Source of the DNA: Algoriphagus oliviformis
GTDB taxonomy: Bacteria; Bacteroidota; Bacteroidia; Cytophagales; Cyclobacteriaceae
Assembly (NCBI RefSeq): GCF_017254915.1
Contig: NZ_JAFKCT010000003.1
Location: 310,001-374,000, forward strand
DNA length: 64,000 bases
Direction of reading: 5' to 3'
The position numbers and the translations under genes are program-made. The notes below the pieces were generated by a model. The model saw nothing but the letters and a program-made list of their open reading frames with translations. It was not told the DNA's origin and did not search any database. How positions within the stretch are numbered: position 1 is the first letter of the stretch; each line of letters starts with the position of its first letter. This document shows, piece by piece, positions 40,638 to 49,701 of this stretch.

Positions 40638-43600
40638 TTAGAATTTAACATTCAGATTGAAGCCCAAACCTCGAGTCGTCGGCAAGCCGGTAGATTCCAT
40701 TCCGACCAGGTTGTCCGAGGAATAGCCAAAGGACTCCGGATCGATGTTGTCCACCCACTTTTTGATCATCAGCACGTTATTCGCCACGAGGGAGAGCTTG
40801 ACCGAGCGGAAAGGCTGCTCCGCCGGCAGGTGTTTGGTAAAGTCATAGCTGAGCGTGACCTGGCGCAGCTTCCAGTAGCCCGCGTCGTAGATGACCGGCT
40901 CCACGAGGGCCTGCGAACGTACCACCTCCCAGTAGGACTGGACCGGTGCCACAGCGGTGTTGGTCTCCCCGGCTTCGTTCACGCCGTCTCCCACTACACC
41001 GCCTTCCCGGCCTTCCAGGGTCATCTTGTGCAGGCCGTGTCGGGTCGCGTTGAAGTTGGTACCGGAGAGCATTTTGCCTCCGAGCTTGAAATCAATCAAG
41101 AAAGAGAAAGCAATGCCCTTGTAGTTGAAGGAGTTGTTCCAGCCACCGATCCATTTGGGAAGGGCGCTGCCAAAATTGACCAAGTCCGGAGTGCGGATAG
41201 GCAGGCCGTTTGCCGCAAAAATCTTCCGGCCCTGCTCGTCGCGCTTGTAGCCAAACCCGGCGATCTGGGCCATTTCCATTCCCACTATTTGCCGTAGCTC
41301 TCCGTTGAAGACGTGCGTACCCACGGTGATCCGCTCGCCGGGAGTGTCGGTCAGCAGGCTCAGCACCTCGGTGACGTTGTAGGCCGCGTTAAAGGTCGAT
41401 TCCCAGACGAAGCTTTCGTTTTCTACCGGCACGAGGGTCAAGAGCGTCTCGATGCCCTTATTGCTGCTTTGGCCGCTGTTGATCGACGTGTTCAAATAGC
41501 CCGAAGCGTCGGAAATCTGCGCACTCACGATCTGGTCGGTGGTGAGCTTGCGGTACGCAGCGACATCGAGAGTCACCCGGCTGTTGAGCATGTTCAGCTC
41601 AAAGCCGACCTCCGTCTCACCGATTCGCATGGGGCGAAGGTTCGGATTCGGAAGCGTCCCCCCCAACGGCCCACCCACGGGCTGCCCATTGAGCAGGTTG
41701 GCGTTGACGTTGTAAAACAACACGTTGGAATAAGGCCCCACGTCCGAGTCACTACCCACTTCCGCATAAGCCACCCGCAACTTTCCAAAATTGATCAGGC
41801 CGCTGCTGACCGATTCGGTAAACACCCAGCTGGCGGACACGGAGGGATAGAGGATGCTCCGGTTGTCCTTGGACAGGGTGGAAAACCAGTCATTTCTCAG
41901 CGTACCGGTCAGGAAGAGGCGGTTCCTATAAGCCACCTCAGCCGATCCATACAGGGAATTCACGGCCCGCTCGTTTAGGTCGTAGATGGGGTCTTTGGCC
42001 CGGCCGTTTTGCACGGTGTACAGATCCCTGATGACAAAGTCCGTGACTTGCACACTGTTCAGGTCCGATCTCCGCTCCATGTGATTGCCGCCAAAGGTGA
42101 AGTTGGTACCGAAATCCCCGAAGGTCTTGTTGGCCGAAAAGAGAAAGTCCGTGTTGATCTCCCGGAATCTGCGCGACTCCTGCGTATAGACGCCGTTGAC
42201 AAAACCTGCCGGAGCCGGAGCCCTGGAGGCCTGCCCGGTAGGAAAGTTGTTGTAGTCCTGATCCCTAGACCAGTAGTCCTGGCCTACCCGTCCTTGTACA
42301 GAAAGCCAAGGGAGGATCTTGTACTTCACGTGGATATTCCCAAAGACCCTGTCCCTGCGCACGTTTTGAAACTGCTTGTCCAGCGTGAAATAGGGGTTGG
42401 TTCGGTTTCTAAACCGAGAGTACACGATCTCGTCACCGACGGCATTGTAGGCGTTTTCCTTCAGGATTTCCAGAGGCATGGAGTTGGCCATGTTGTACAG
42501 CGCTACAGGGATGGTATTGTCCTGCTGGCCGATGTTTGGCGCGTTTTCGTTTTCCTCTTGGGAATAGTTGATATTTCCCCCGAAGCTAAACTTGGGAGAC
42601 AGGTCATAGCCAAAGCCGAGGTTTAGGGTCTTCCTGTTGTAGGTGTTGTTTGGCACGATGCCCTTGCTGTCCAGATTGGCAAAGGAAAGGCTGAGGCCGC
42701 CTTTGTCTCCCGTGGAAGTCAGCGTGATGGAATTGGTCACGTTTTGCCCGTTGCGGAAGAAATCGCCGATGATCCCTTTCTGGGGTACATAGGGCACTTC
42801 CAACCCATCATACAGGATGTGCGTCATTCCAGGCTGGAATTTTTCCCCAAAAGACCACTGTCCCGAGGTGGGGTTTGGCGCAGTGGGTCGTACGCCCTGC
42901 TCGCCCTGCCCGTACTCGTACTGGTAGTCGGTGAAGTCCAGGGGAGTCTCGTTGGTGTAGTTGAGGTTGTAGGTCACTCCGATTCCCTGGGTATCCCCTT
43001 TGGTCTTGGTCGTGATCATGATGACGCCATCCTTGGCCCTCGAACCGTAGAGCGCGGCAGCAGCTGCCCCCTTGAGGATGGTCATGGTTTCGACGTCGTC
43101 GGGGTTGATACTGGAGAGACCATCCCCGCCATCGGAGGTATTTCCCCCTCCCCTTACGCCAATCGAGTTGTCCGAGGCATTGTTGCCTGGGTTGGTGCCA
43201 AAGTTGGTATTGTCGATCGGCACGCCGTTGATGACGATGAGCGGGTTGTTTTGGCCCGAAATAGAAGACTGCCCACGGATACGGATCTTGGACGTACCGC
43301 CTGGTCCGGTGCCGAGGGAGGAGATGTTGACCCCGGCCACTTTGCCCTGCAGGGCGTTCATCAGATTGGGAGTCCGGTTGATGGTCAGCTCATCGGATTT
43401 CACCTTGGATGTGGCAAAGCCCAAACTCTTGGCCGACTTCTCAATACCCAAGGCCGTGACGACCACTTCCTCCAGGTCGCTTTCATCCACCTTCATGGTG
43501 ATGTTGACCACAGAGCGGTTTTGGACCGACACTTCCTGGGAAATGTAGCCCACGAACGAAAAGACCAGCACGGCATTGCCATCGGGAACATTGATCGAAA

Positions 43601-44168
43601 AGTCTCCCGCAGTATTGGTCACCGCACCGGTGCTTGTGCCTTTCACCAGGATGTTTACCCCCGGAAAACCGTTTCCGTTTTCGTCCAGCACCTTGCCGGT
43701 GACGGTGACGTCAAAGCGTCTCGCTCGGTCCGAGCGGTCGGAAACCGTCAAAACCGGGGCTGAAGGGGTGAGCGGAAAACTGGTGAGTGACGCCGTCAAA
43801 GGGGAATTGAGATTTCCGTCCGGCTTGGTCTTTTCCCCTTTTTTGGGATAGATGACAAAAAACCTGGCTCCCGCCTTCTCATAGGTCAGGCCGGAATTTT
43901 TGAGGAGCTCGTCGAGACCTTCCTCCACCGAGCGGTATTTCTTTTTGGACACCCGCACGGTCTTCTGGGCCACGAGGTCGTCCTTGAAGGCAATCGAGAC
44001 GTCAAACTGGCTTTCCAAGGAAGTCAGGCCGTCCCTGAGTGCAAAACTGGTCACCGCTCCCCCCTCAGACTGAAACCTGTCTGAGGACGCCAGTGCTTCT
44101 TTGTACTGGGCGAGCGCCCATTGGCCTCCCGCTCCGTACAAACAGAGAATTAGTAAAAGCTTTTTCAT
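40638..44168 (-). CDS. SusC/RagA-family TonB-dependent transporter with STN signalling domain
   Basis: 1176 residues from ATG 44168 (the longer frame runs through fecR). Signal peptide to WALAQ; then an STN domain (LRDGLTSLESQFDVSIAF, KKYRSVEEGLDELLKNSGL), a carboxypeptidase-D regulatory-like domain (VTGKVLDENGNGFPGVNILV), a plug (VVVTALGIEKSAKSLGFATS) and a large barrel ending RGLGFNLNVKF. The STN domain means it can signal to the FecR anti-sigma factor encoded upstream. Substrate import with SusD; the downstream genes suggest a sugar acid or uronate-type oligosaccharide. Confidence 0.92.
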   Translation of the reverse strand: MKKLLLILCLYGAGGQWALAQYKEALASSDRFQSEGGAVTSFALRDGLTSLESQFDVSIAFKDDLVAQKTVRVSKKKYRSVEEGLDELLKNSGLTYEKAGARFFVIYPKKGEKTKPDGNLNSPLTASLTSFPLTPSAPVLTVSDRSDRARRFDVTVTGKVLDENGNGFPGVNILVKGTSTGAVTNTAGDFSINVPDGNAVLVFSFVGYISQEVSVQNRSVVNITMKVDESDLEEVVVTALGIEKSAKSLGFATSKVKSDELTINRTPNLMNALQGKVAGVNISSLGTGPGGTSKIRIRGQSSISGQNNPLIVINGVPIDNTNFGTNPGNNASDNSIGVRGGGNTSDGGDGLSSINPDDVETMTILKGAAAAALYGSRAKDGVIMITTKTKGDTQGIGVTYNLNYTNETPLDFTDYQYEYGQGEQGVRPTAPNPTSGQWSFGEKFQPGMTHILYDGLEVPYVPQKGIIGDFFRNGQNVTNSITLTSTGDKGGLSLSFANLDSKGIVPNNTYNRKTLNLGFGYDLSPKFSFGGNINYSQEENENAPNIGQQDNTIPVALYNMANSMPLEILKENAYNAVGDEIVYSRFRNRTNPYFTLDKQFQNVRRDRVFGNIHVKYKILPWLSVQGRVGQDYWSRDQDYNNFPTGQASRAPAPAGFVNGVYTQESRRFREINTDFLFSANKTFGDFGTNFTFGGNHMERRSDLNSVQVTDFVIRDLYTVQNGRAKDPIYDLNERAVNSLYGSAEVAYRNRLFLTGTLRNDWFSTLSKDNRSILYPSVSASWVFTESVSSGLINFGKLRVAYAEVGSDSDVGPYSNVLFYNVNANLLNGQPVGGPLGGTLPNPNLRPMRIGETEVGFELNMLNSRVTLDVAAYRKLTTDQIVSAQISDASGYLNTSINSGQSSNKGIETLLTLVPVENESFVWESTFNAAYNVTEVLSLLTDTPGERITVGTHVFNGELRQIVGMEMAQIAGFGYKRDEQGRKIFAANGLPIRTPDLVNFGSALPKWIGGWNNSFNYKGIAFSFLIDFKLGGKMLSGTNFNATRHGLHKMTLEGREGGVVGDGVNEAGETNTAVAPVQSYWEVVRSQALVEPVIYDAGYWKLRQVTLSYDFTKHLPAEQPFRSVKLSLVANNVLMIKKWVDNIDPESFGYSSDNLVGMESTGLPTTRGLGFNLNVKF

Positions 44169-44217
44169 AGGATATGTTGGGTTATTATTAATTGACTGGC
44201 ACTCGTACTCGCTACGC

Positions 44218-45234
44218 TTATTCGATTTGGTACACCGAGTCGCGGTAGACGACCCGGACATTGAAGATCTTGGCAGTAAGCCGCATAAAAGACTGCGCAT
44301 CCGAAAGCGGCATCGACCCGGACGCACTTTGGTCTAGGTCCACCCCAGGCCCCACCTCCACGGCTATCCCGTAGTTTTCCTCCGCCATCCTGACCATCTC
44401 GGCCAGCTTGGTACTTTCCAACTGGAGCACGTTTTTGGTCCAAGAGACATAGGCTTCCGGATTCACGCGCTTCTTCTGTATTTTTTGGCTGTCATACTCC
44501 ACCAGGTCGCCCGGTGTCATCAGGATTTTGGAGGGCTTGGGACTGTCGGTGAAGCTCATGGTCACATTTCCCTCGCTGAGCAGGACCTTGGTCTGCCGGT
44601 TTCGGTGATACACGTTAAACTGCGTGCCCAGCACCTCCACTTCCACACCCGAGGTGGGATAGACCTTGAATGGCTGGTGGCTCTCCAGATGCTGCACGTC
44701 AAAAAAAGCCTCGCCCTCGACCCACACCTCCCGTACTTGGCTGGAATGCCAGTCCGAGGAGTAGGTCAACAGCGAGTTGGCGTTCAGGATTACCTTGGAG
44801 CTGTCTGGCAGGGTGAGGGCAAGGGTTTCCCCGAAACCCGTCCGATAGATCACCTGGCTGGAGCCGAGGTTCATCAAAAAGTAAAGCGCCAAGCAGGCAA
44901 GCAGCGCGAAAGACGCAGCAATCCAAGCGGGACGGAAGCGCCTAAAGGCAGATTGCTTGGCGACAAAGAGCGGCTTGGGCCGGATATCCTGCTGGATTTT
45001 TTTCCAGACCCCCTGGATATCGGACTCCCTCAGCTGGAAGGGAGGCGTATTGATCTCTTGGAGGATCTTCCGAGCCTCCAGCACTTGGGGCTGGAGTTCG
45101 GGATTTTGGGACATCCAGTCGTGCCAATAGTCCTCTAGCGACTGGTCTGGGCGCAAAACCCAATCTTGAAAAACGGGATCCTCCAGAAATCTCTGAAGGG
45201 GGTAGGAGGACTCTGGATCTGAAAATCTGTTCAC
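44218..45234 (-). CDS. FecR-family anti-sigma factor
   Basis: 338 residues. Cytoplasmic N-terminal ~95 residues that contact the sigma factor, one membrane helix (AWIAASFALLACLALYFL) near residue 105, then the FecR domain (YRTGFGETLALTLPDSSKVI, NANSLLTYSS, VEGEAFFDVQH) and a C-terminal DUF4974-like segment (LAEMVRMAEENYGIAVEV, FNVRVVYRDSVYQIE) that binds the STN domain of SusC. Gene order sigma, fecR, susC, susD is the standard trans-envelope switch. Confidence 0.92.
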   Translation of the reverse strand: MNRFSDPESSYPLQRFLEDPVFQDWVLRPDQSLEDYWHDWMSQNPELQPQVLEARKILQEINTPPFQLRESDIQGVWKKIQQDIRPKPLFVAKQSAFRRFRPAWIAASFALLACLALYFLMNLGSSQVIYRTGFGETLALTLPDSSKVILNANSLLTYSSDWHSSQVREVWVEGEAFFDVQHLESHQPFKVYPTSGVEVEVLGTQFNVYHRNRQTKVLLSEGNVTMSFTDSPKPSKILMTPGDLVEYDSQKIQKKRVNPEAYVSWTKNVLQLESTKLAEMVRMAEENYGIAVEVGPGVDLDQSASGSMPLSDAQSFMRLTAKIFNVRVVYRDSVYQIE

Positions 45235-45302
45235 TGGAATTTGGCTTTATACCTCCAAGAGCCGACTCCAGCTGGGAACTCATCAATTTTTCCCGACTTT
45301 TT

Positions 45303-45905
45303 TTAAAAAGTCTGCCTTCGGAGCTTTTCCCTCAGCAGTCGGATCGCCTTGGAAATCAGATTGTGGACCGCCTCGACCGAAATCCCCATGACCTCGGCGA
45401 TCTGCCTGCTCTCCATGCCATTGTAAAACCGCAGCACCACCGCCTCGCGCTGCCGCCGGGTGAGTTCGCGGACGGCGTGCTGCACCAGTTTGCAATTTCG
45501 GATCGCCTCCTCCTCTTCTATCCACTCGGACTCCTTGGAATCCTCCGCCTCCAGCACCTCTTCCTCCCAAAAATCGGGGTGTACATCTTTTTTTCGCTCG
45601 GCGATCTTGGCAAAAAACAAATTGCGATAGGACCGAAAAAGATAGCCCTTCACCAGACTCACCTCAGAGAGCGACTCCCTTTTTTGCCAAACCGAGGTAA
45701 AAAGCTCCTGGACGCAATCTTTGGCCAAATCCGGGTCTGGGAAAAAATGCATCCCGTAGTTGTACAGGGGGTTCACAAACTTTTTGAACAAGGAAGAGAA
45801 GGCAAGTTCATTTCCCTTTTTCACGCTTTCCCAAAGCGCGCAATCTTCCGAACCCGAAGAGTCCGTCGCCTTGATGAAAAACATTTTGTTTGGAACATTT
45901 GGCAT
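45303..45905 (-). CDS. ECF RNA polymerase sigma factor (Bacteroidota sigma-70 expansion group)
   Basis: 200 residues. Region 2: FSSLFKKFVNPLYNYGMHF and DPDLAKDCVQELFTSVWQKR; region 4: VRELTRRQREAVVLRFYNGM followed by the helix-turn-helix QIAEVMGISVEAVHNLISKA and a basic tail. Regulated by FecR 68 bases downstream, it should transcribe susC/D and the dehydratase cluster. A GACTTTTT/AAAAAGTC hairpin lies at its end (45295-45312). Confidence 0.92.
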   Translation of the reverse strand: MPNVPNKMFFIKATDSSGSEDCALWESVKKGNELAFSSLFKKFVNPLYNYGMHFFPDPDLAKDCVQELFTSVWQKRESLSEVSLVKGYLFRSYRNLFFAKIAERKKDVHPDFWEEEVLEAEDSKESEWIEEEEAIRNCKLVQHAVRELTRRQREAVVLRFYNGMESRQIAEVMGISVEAVHNLISKAIRLLREKLRRQTF

Positions 45906-46117
45906 ATCTCAAACTTTTCATACTGAAAAAACCCCAATTAAGGTACATATAAGAGACACACATGTCAATATGTAAAATTAGTCAAATTCACTAATGCGGG
46001 GATTTGAGGGATAGAGACTTGCTGAAGGACGCTAGCTTTTGAGCCTTACGGCCTTACAGCGATGCCAATAGGGGGGAAACTTCACGGACGGATAACCTTA
46101 CTCCAAAATTTTATTCG

Positions 46118-46125
46118 TACTTTTG
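46118..46125 (+). promoter_or_regulatory. -7 box for typA
   Basis: TACTTTTG fits TAnnTTTG and lies 20 bases before ATG 46146, supporting that start over the upstream ATG 46062. Confidence 0.5.
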
Positions 46126-46145
46126 CGGCTTCAATAAGGCAAACC

Positions 46146-47951
46146 ATGCAGAATATTCGGAATATCGCGATCATCGCGCACGTTGACCACGGCAAGACCA
46201 CCCTAGTGGACAAAATCATCCACGCATCCAAGATCTTCAGGGAAAACCAACAGTTTGACGACCTGATCCTGGACAACAACGACCTGGAACGCGAAAGAGG
46301 GATCACCATTCTTTCCAAAAACGTGTCCGTACGCTACAAAGACACCAAAATCAACATCATCGACACCCCGGGTCACGCCGACTTTGGCGGTGAAGTGGAG
46401 CGCGTCTTGAAGATGGCCGACGGGGTAATCCTCCTCGTGGATGCCTTTGAAGGCCCCATGCCACAGACCCGATTCGTACTGGGCAAGGCTCTTGGCCTTG
46501 GCTTGACCCCTATCGTGGTGGTCAACAAAGTGGACAAGGAAAACTGCCGCCCTGACGAGGTGCACGAGTCCGTGTTTGAACTGATGTTCAACTTGGACGC
46601 TACCGAAGAGCAGCTGGAATTCCACACCCTCTACGGTTCTGCGAAGCAAAACTGGATGGGCCCGGACTGGAAAAACCCGACCGACTCCATCCTGCCACTT
46701 TTGGACGCGATCCTGGAGTACATCCCTGCCCCGAAAATCGCCGAAGGCTCCCTGCAGATGCAGATCACTTCCCTGGACTTTTCCAACTTCGTGGGACGTA
46801 TCGCCATCGGCCGAGTAGCACGTGGCACCATCTCCGAAAACCAGCAAATCGCCCTTTGCAAGGCTGACGGCAGCATCAAAAAGATGCGCGTGAAGGAACT
46901 CCACACCTTCGAAGGCCTAGGCAAAAACAAAGTTCAGACCGTCTCCGCAGGCGACATCTGCGCCGTGACTGGTATCGAAGACTTCGAAATCGGTGACACC
47001 ATCGCCGATGCGGAAAAGCCGGAGCCACTTCCTCGTATCTCCATCGACGAGCCTACGATGAACATGCTCTTCACCATAAATAACTCTCCGTTCTTCGGCA
47101 AAGAGGGCAAATTTGTGACCTCCCGTCACCTGCGTGACCGATTGATGAAGGAGACCGAGAAAAACTTGGCGCTCAGAGTAGAATCAACCGACTCCGAAGA
47201 TAAATTCTTGGTATTCGGACGTGGCATCCTCCACTTGTCCGTACTGATCGAGACCATGAGAAGAGAAGGCTACGAGCTCCAAGTGGGCCAGCCCCAGGTG
47301 ATTTTCAAGGAAATCGACGGGGTAAAATGCGAGCCTATCGAAACCCTCGTGGTGGACGTACCGCAGGAGACTGCCGGTAAAGTGATCGAACTCGCTACCC
47401 AAAGAAAAGGCGAACTTCTGATCATGGAGCCAAAGGGCGACTTGCAGCACTTGGAGTTCAGCATTCCTTCCAGAGGACTGATCGGACTGAGAAACAACGT
47501 CCTGACCGCAACCCAAGGTGAAGCGATCATGAACCACCGATTCACTGCCTACGAGCCTTTCAAAGGCCCAATCCCAGGCAGAATCAACGGCTCTCTGATC
47601 TCTATGGAGGGCGGTCCATGTACTGCCTACGCCATCGACAAGCTTCAGGATAGAGGTGTATTCTTCATCGAGCCGGGCGACGACCTGTACACCGGCCAGG
47701 TGATTGGCGAGCACTCCAGAGACAACGACATCGTGGTCAACGTACAAAAAGGCAAGAAGCTCACCAACATGCGTGCTTCCGGCTCCGATGACAACGTCCG
47801 AATCGCCCCTCCGAAGCGCTTCTCCCTGGAAGAGTCTATGGAATACATCCAAAAAGACGAATACCTGGAGATCACGCCGAAAAACATCCGAATGAGAAAA
47901 ATCTACCTGGATGAAAACGAAAGAGCCAGAATGGCCAAAAAAGAAGCATAA
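46146..47951 (+). CDS. typA: Translational GTPase TypA/BipA
   Basis: 601 residues, normal for TypA. GTPase motifs: G1 AHVDHGKTT at the N-terminus, G2 RERGITI, G3 DTPGHADFGGEV, G4 NKVDKENC. Domain II (DFSNFVGRIAIGRVARG) and the BipA-specific C-terminus (GGPCTAYAIDKLQDRGVFF, KKLTNMRASGSDDNVRIAPP) follow. TypA acts in ribosome assembly and stress adaptation, notably at low temperature. Monocistronic with its own promoter and terminator. Codon use is strongly biased, as in highly expressed genes. Confidence 0.97.
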   Translation: MQNIRNIAIIAHVDHGKTTLVDKIIHASKIFRENQQFDDLILDNNDLERERGITILSKNVSVRYKDTKINIIDTPGHADFGGEVERVLKMADGVILLVDAFEGPMPQTRFVLGKALGLGLTPIVVVNKVDKENCRPDEVHESVFELMFNLDATEEQLEFHTLYGSAKQNWMGPDWKNPTDSILPLLDAILEYIPAPKIAEGSLQMQITSLDFSNFVGRIAIGRVARGTISENQQIALCKADGSIKKMRVKELHTFEGLGKNKVQTVSAGDICAVTGIEDFEIGDTIADAEKPEPLPRISIDEPTMNMLFTINNSPFFGKEGKFVTSRHLRDRLMKETEKNLALRVESTDSEDKFLVFGRGILHLSVLIETMRREGYELQVGQPQVIFKEIDGVKCEPIETLVVDVPQETAGKVIELATQRKGELLIMEPKGDLQHLEFSIPSRGLIGLRNNVLTATQGEAIMNHRFTAYEPFKGPIPGRINGSLISMEGGPCTAYAIDKLQDRGVFFIEPGDDLYTGQVIGEHSRDNDIVVNVQKGKKLTNMRASGSDDNVRIAPPKRFSLEESMEYIQKDEYLEITPKNIRMRKIYLDENERARMAKKEA

Positions 47952-47971
47952 CAAACAGTCCTTCAATATCG

Positions 47972-48006
47972 GAATCCCACGGCGCAAGCTGTGGGATTCT
48001 TTTTTT
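47972..48006 (+). terminator. Rho-independent terminator of typA
   Basis: GAATCCCAC and GTGGGATTC form a 9-bp stem around a 10-base loop, followed by seven T. Confidence 0.92.
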
Positions 48007-48088
48007 GCCCCGATCCCAAGATCTTGCTTTGAAATAAAAACTTTATCACTAATCTTCCGTCAGTAAAACTAAATCCAAATTATCCGCT

Positions 48089-48982
48089 ATGCGCAAAGCT
48101 TTGCTAACTCTGTCTGCCACTTTTGCACTTTCAACTTTGGCTTTTTCACAGACAAAAAACGACGTCCTCTACCTCCTGGATGGACCTAAGGAAGTACAGG
48201 TAAAGGAAGTGGGATTCAACATCATCAAATACAGCTATCCCAACGAAAACACGCTCTACAGCGTCAGCAAGCATCAAGTAACCAAGATCGAATACGCCAG
48301 CGGACGGGAAGAAACATTCGAAAGCCCCTTCAAGCCAGTCAAGGGATTGGACGATGCCGAGCTGGTCTACATCACTTACAATCCGGAAGACATCGCCGGC
48401 CTGAATCCAAAGGGTGAACTTTTCAGCAAAGCTACCGGCGTGACGGTTCTTTCCTCGATCAACAACGTGAAGAACAGAGCCTTGGACAAGCTGAAAGCGG
48501 AAGCCTCGATGCTCGGCGCAAATGTCGTCTTTGTAGGAAACATCTATCAGCGGGGCAACCAGTACGGAGGTGAAAACCAGCCCGGAAACTCGACACAGAC
48601 GACATTTAGCGGCACCGGGTACTCCACCGAAGCACTGGAAGCGGAGGAAGTCCGAGCCATTGTCACCGGGCAAAAATACCACCACTACCAGACCCATAGG
48701 CTCAACAGGAACGACTGGAACGCGACCCGGGAGATTTCCACAGCCTATGACGAAAACCGAAAGCCTCTGATGTTTGAGTTTGACAAAATCATGGAAAAGG
48801 AAGACGGAATCTATGTGACCTCCTCCCATGTCCCCAGCAAAACAAAGGAACTGAAAGTCATCCGGGCGGACTCGGAAGTCGTGATTTTGATGGAGCGAAA
48901 CGACAAAACCATCACCAACTACTACCTGATCTCGACGGAAAACCAATACTTCAAAAACATGGCTAACAGAGTCGTGCTCTAA
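48089..48982 (+). CDS. Exported hypothetical protein, 297 aa
   Basis: Signal peptide (ALLTLSATFALSTLAFSQ) and a mature protein I cannot place in a family. Residues 24-75 (DVLYLLDGPKEVQVKEVGFN, KYSYPNENTLYSVSKHQVTK, IEYASGREETFESP) look like the small beta domain that Bacteroidota proteins use to describe expression of a conserved lipid- or metal-linked function. The middle contains ALDKLKAEASMLGANVVFVG, reminiscent of the ligand helix of YbjQ/DUF4156-like proteins. It has its own terminator. Confidence 0.6.
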   Translation: MRKALLTLSATFALSTLAFSQTKNDVLYLLDGPKEVQVKEVGFNIIKYSYPNENTLYSVSKHQVTKIEYASGREETFESPFKPVKGLDDAELVYITYNPEDIAGLNPKGELFSKATGVTVLSSINNVKNRALDKLKAEASMLGANVVFVGNIYQRGNQYGGENQPGNSTQTTFSGTGYSTEALEAEEVRAIVTGQKYHHYQTHRLNRNDWNATREISTAYDENRKPLMFEFDKIMEKEDGIYVTSSHVPSKTKELKVIRADSEVVILMERNDKTITNYYLISTENQYFKNMANRVVL

Positions 48983-48988
48983 ACCAGA

Positions 48989-49012
48989 AAAGGCCGCTTA
49001 CCCGGCCTTTTT
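48989..49012 (+). terminator. Rho-independent terminator after the 48089 gene
   Basis: AAAGGCCG and CGGCCTTT with a 6-base loop, ending in five T (some within the stem). It starts 7 bases after the stop codon. Confidence 0.8.
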
Positions 49013-49150
49013 CGCTTTCATTCTTCGACCTCAGAAGGCAAAAAACGTTTTGTAGTCATTGGGCAGGTGCTTCTTTGCCAGTTGCTGCACGGGTCGATGC
49101 CAACAAAGGCTAAACTCCAGCTTTGCTCTTACTTCGCTCTTCGCTCCCGA

Positions 49151-49195
49151 GTGAAGAAGTGAATTCGATTACTGGCACAATTGCGGAGATACATG
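49151..49195 (+). repeat. 45-bp dispersed repeat, second copy
   Basis: Matches the reverse complement of 35523-35567 at about 40 of 45 positions. It lies in the 49013-49266 spacer, which otherwise shows no gene. Confidence 0.7.
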
Positions 49196-49266
49196 TTATA
49201 TTTCTATCTTTAGTAGCCTGATGGAAACCTGGCCTCCCGCCATGTGACCTCCAACAGTCTCAGACC

Positions 49267-49659
49267 ATGACCTCACGAAGAAAAGCAATTCAAACCTTGG
49301 GCCTGGCAGCTGCTGCCGCGGCCTTACCTATCCCCACCATCGCTAAAAATATGGCAAAGCAAAAAATGATTCACCAGGTGTACTTCTGGCTGCACGACAC
49401 GGGAAATACGCAAGAGTTTCTGACCGAGGCCGTGCCCATGCTCGGCAAGTGCCCGACCGTAGGCAAATTCATCGCTGGAACGCCTGCCGATACCGAAAAG
49501 CGGGACGTAGTCGACCACTCTTGGCAGGTCTGCTGCACGGCTTTCTTTGACAGCCTGGAGGATCAGCTCGCGTATCAAAAAGAGCCTCTTCACCTGGAGT
49601 TCATCGAGAAATATTCCCACATGTGGAAGACCGTGAAGGTCTACGACATCGCCATCTAG
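49267..49659 (+). CDS. Exported Dabb-family (stress-responsive alpha/beta barrel) protein
   Basis: 130 residues with a Tat-like signal (MTSRRKAIQTLGLAAAAAAL). The Dabb domain is MIHQVYFWLHDTGNTQEF, KFIAGTPADTEKRDVVDHSW, CCTAFFDSLEDQLAYQKEP, then LHLEFIEKYSHMWKTVKVYD. Such dimeric ferredoxin-like domains bind small ligands; some are olivetolic acid cyclase relatives, but exported Bacteroidota copies have unknown function. The S41 protease follows after 42 bases and may be co-transcribed. Confidence 0.85.
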   Translation: MTSRRKAIQTLGLAAAAAALPIPTIAKNMAKQKMIHQVYFWLHDTGNTQEFLTEAVPMLGKCPTVGKFIAGTPADTEKRDVVDHSWQVCCTAFFDSLEDQLAYQKEPLHLEFIEKYSHMWKTVKVYDIAI

Positions 49660-49701
49660 GGCTTCCTTGCCCTCCATAGCTCCCACTAAAATCCAGACAA
49701 C

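Noticed and set aside
42744-43763. 339-codon frame antisense to susC
   Set aside because: Shadow frame in a GC-rich gene; composition skewed and no motif.
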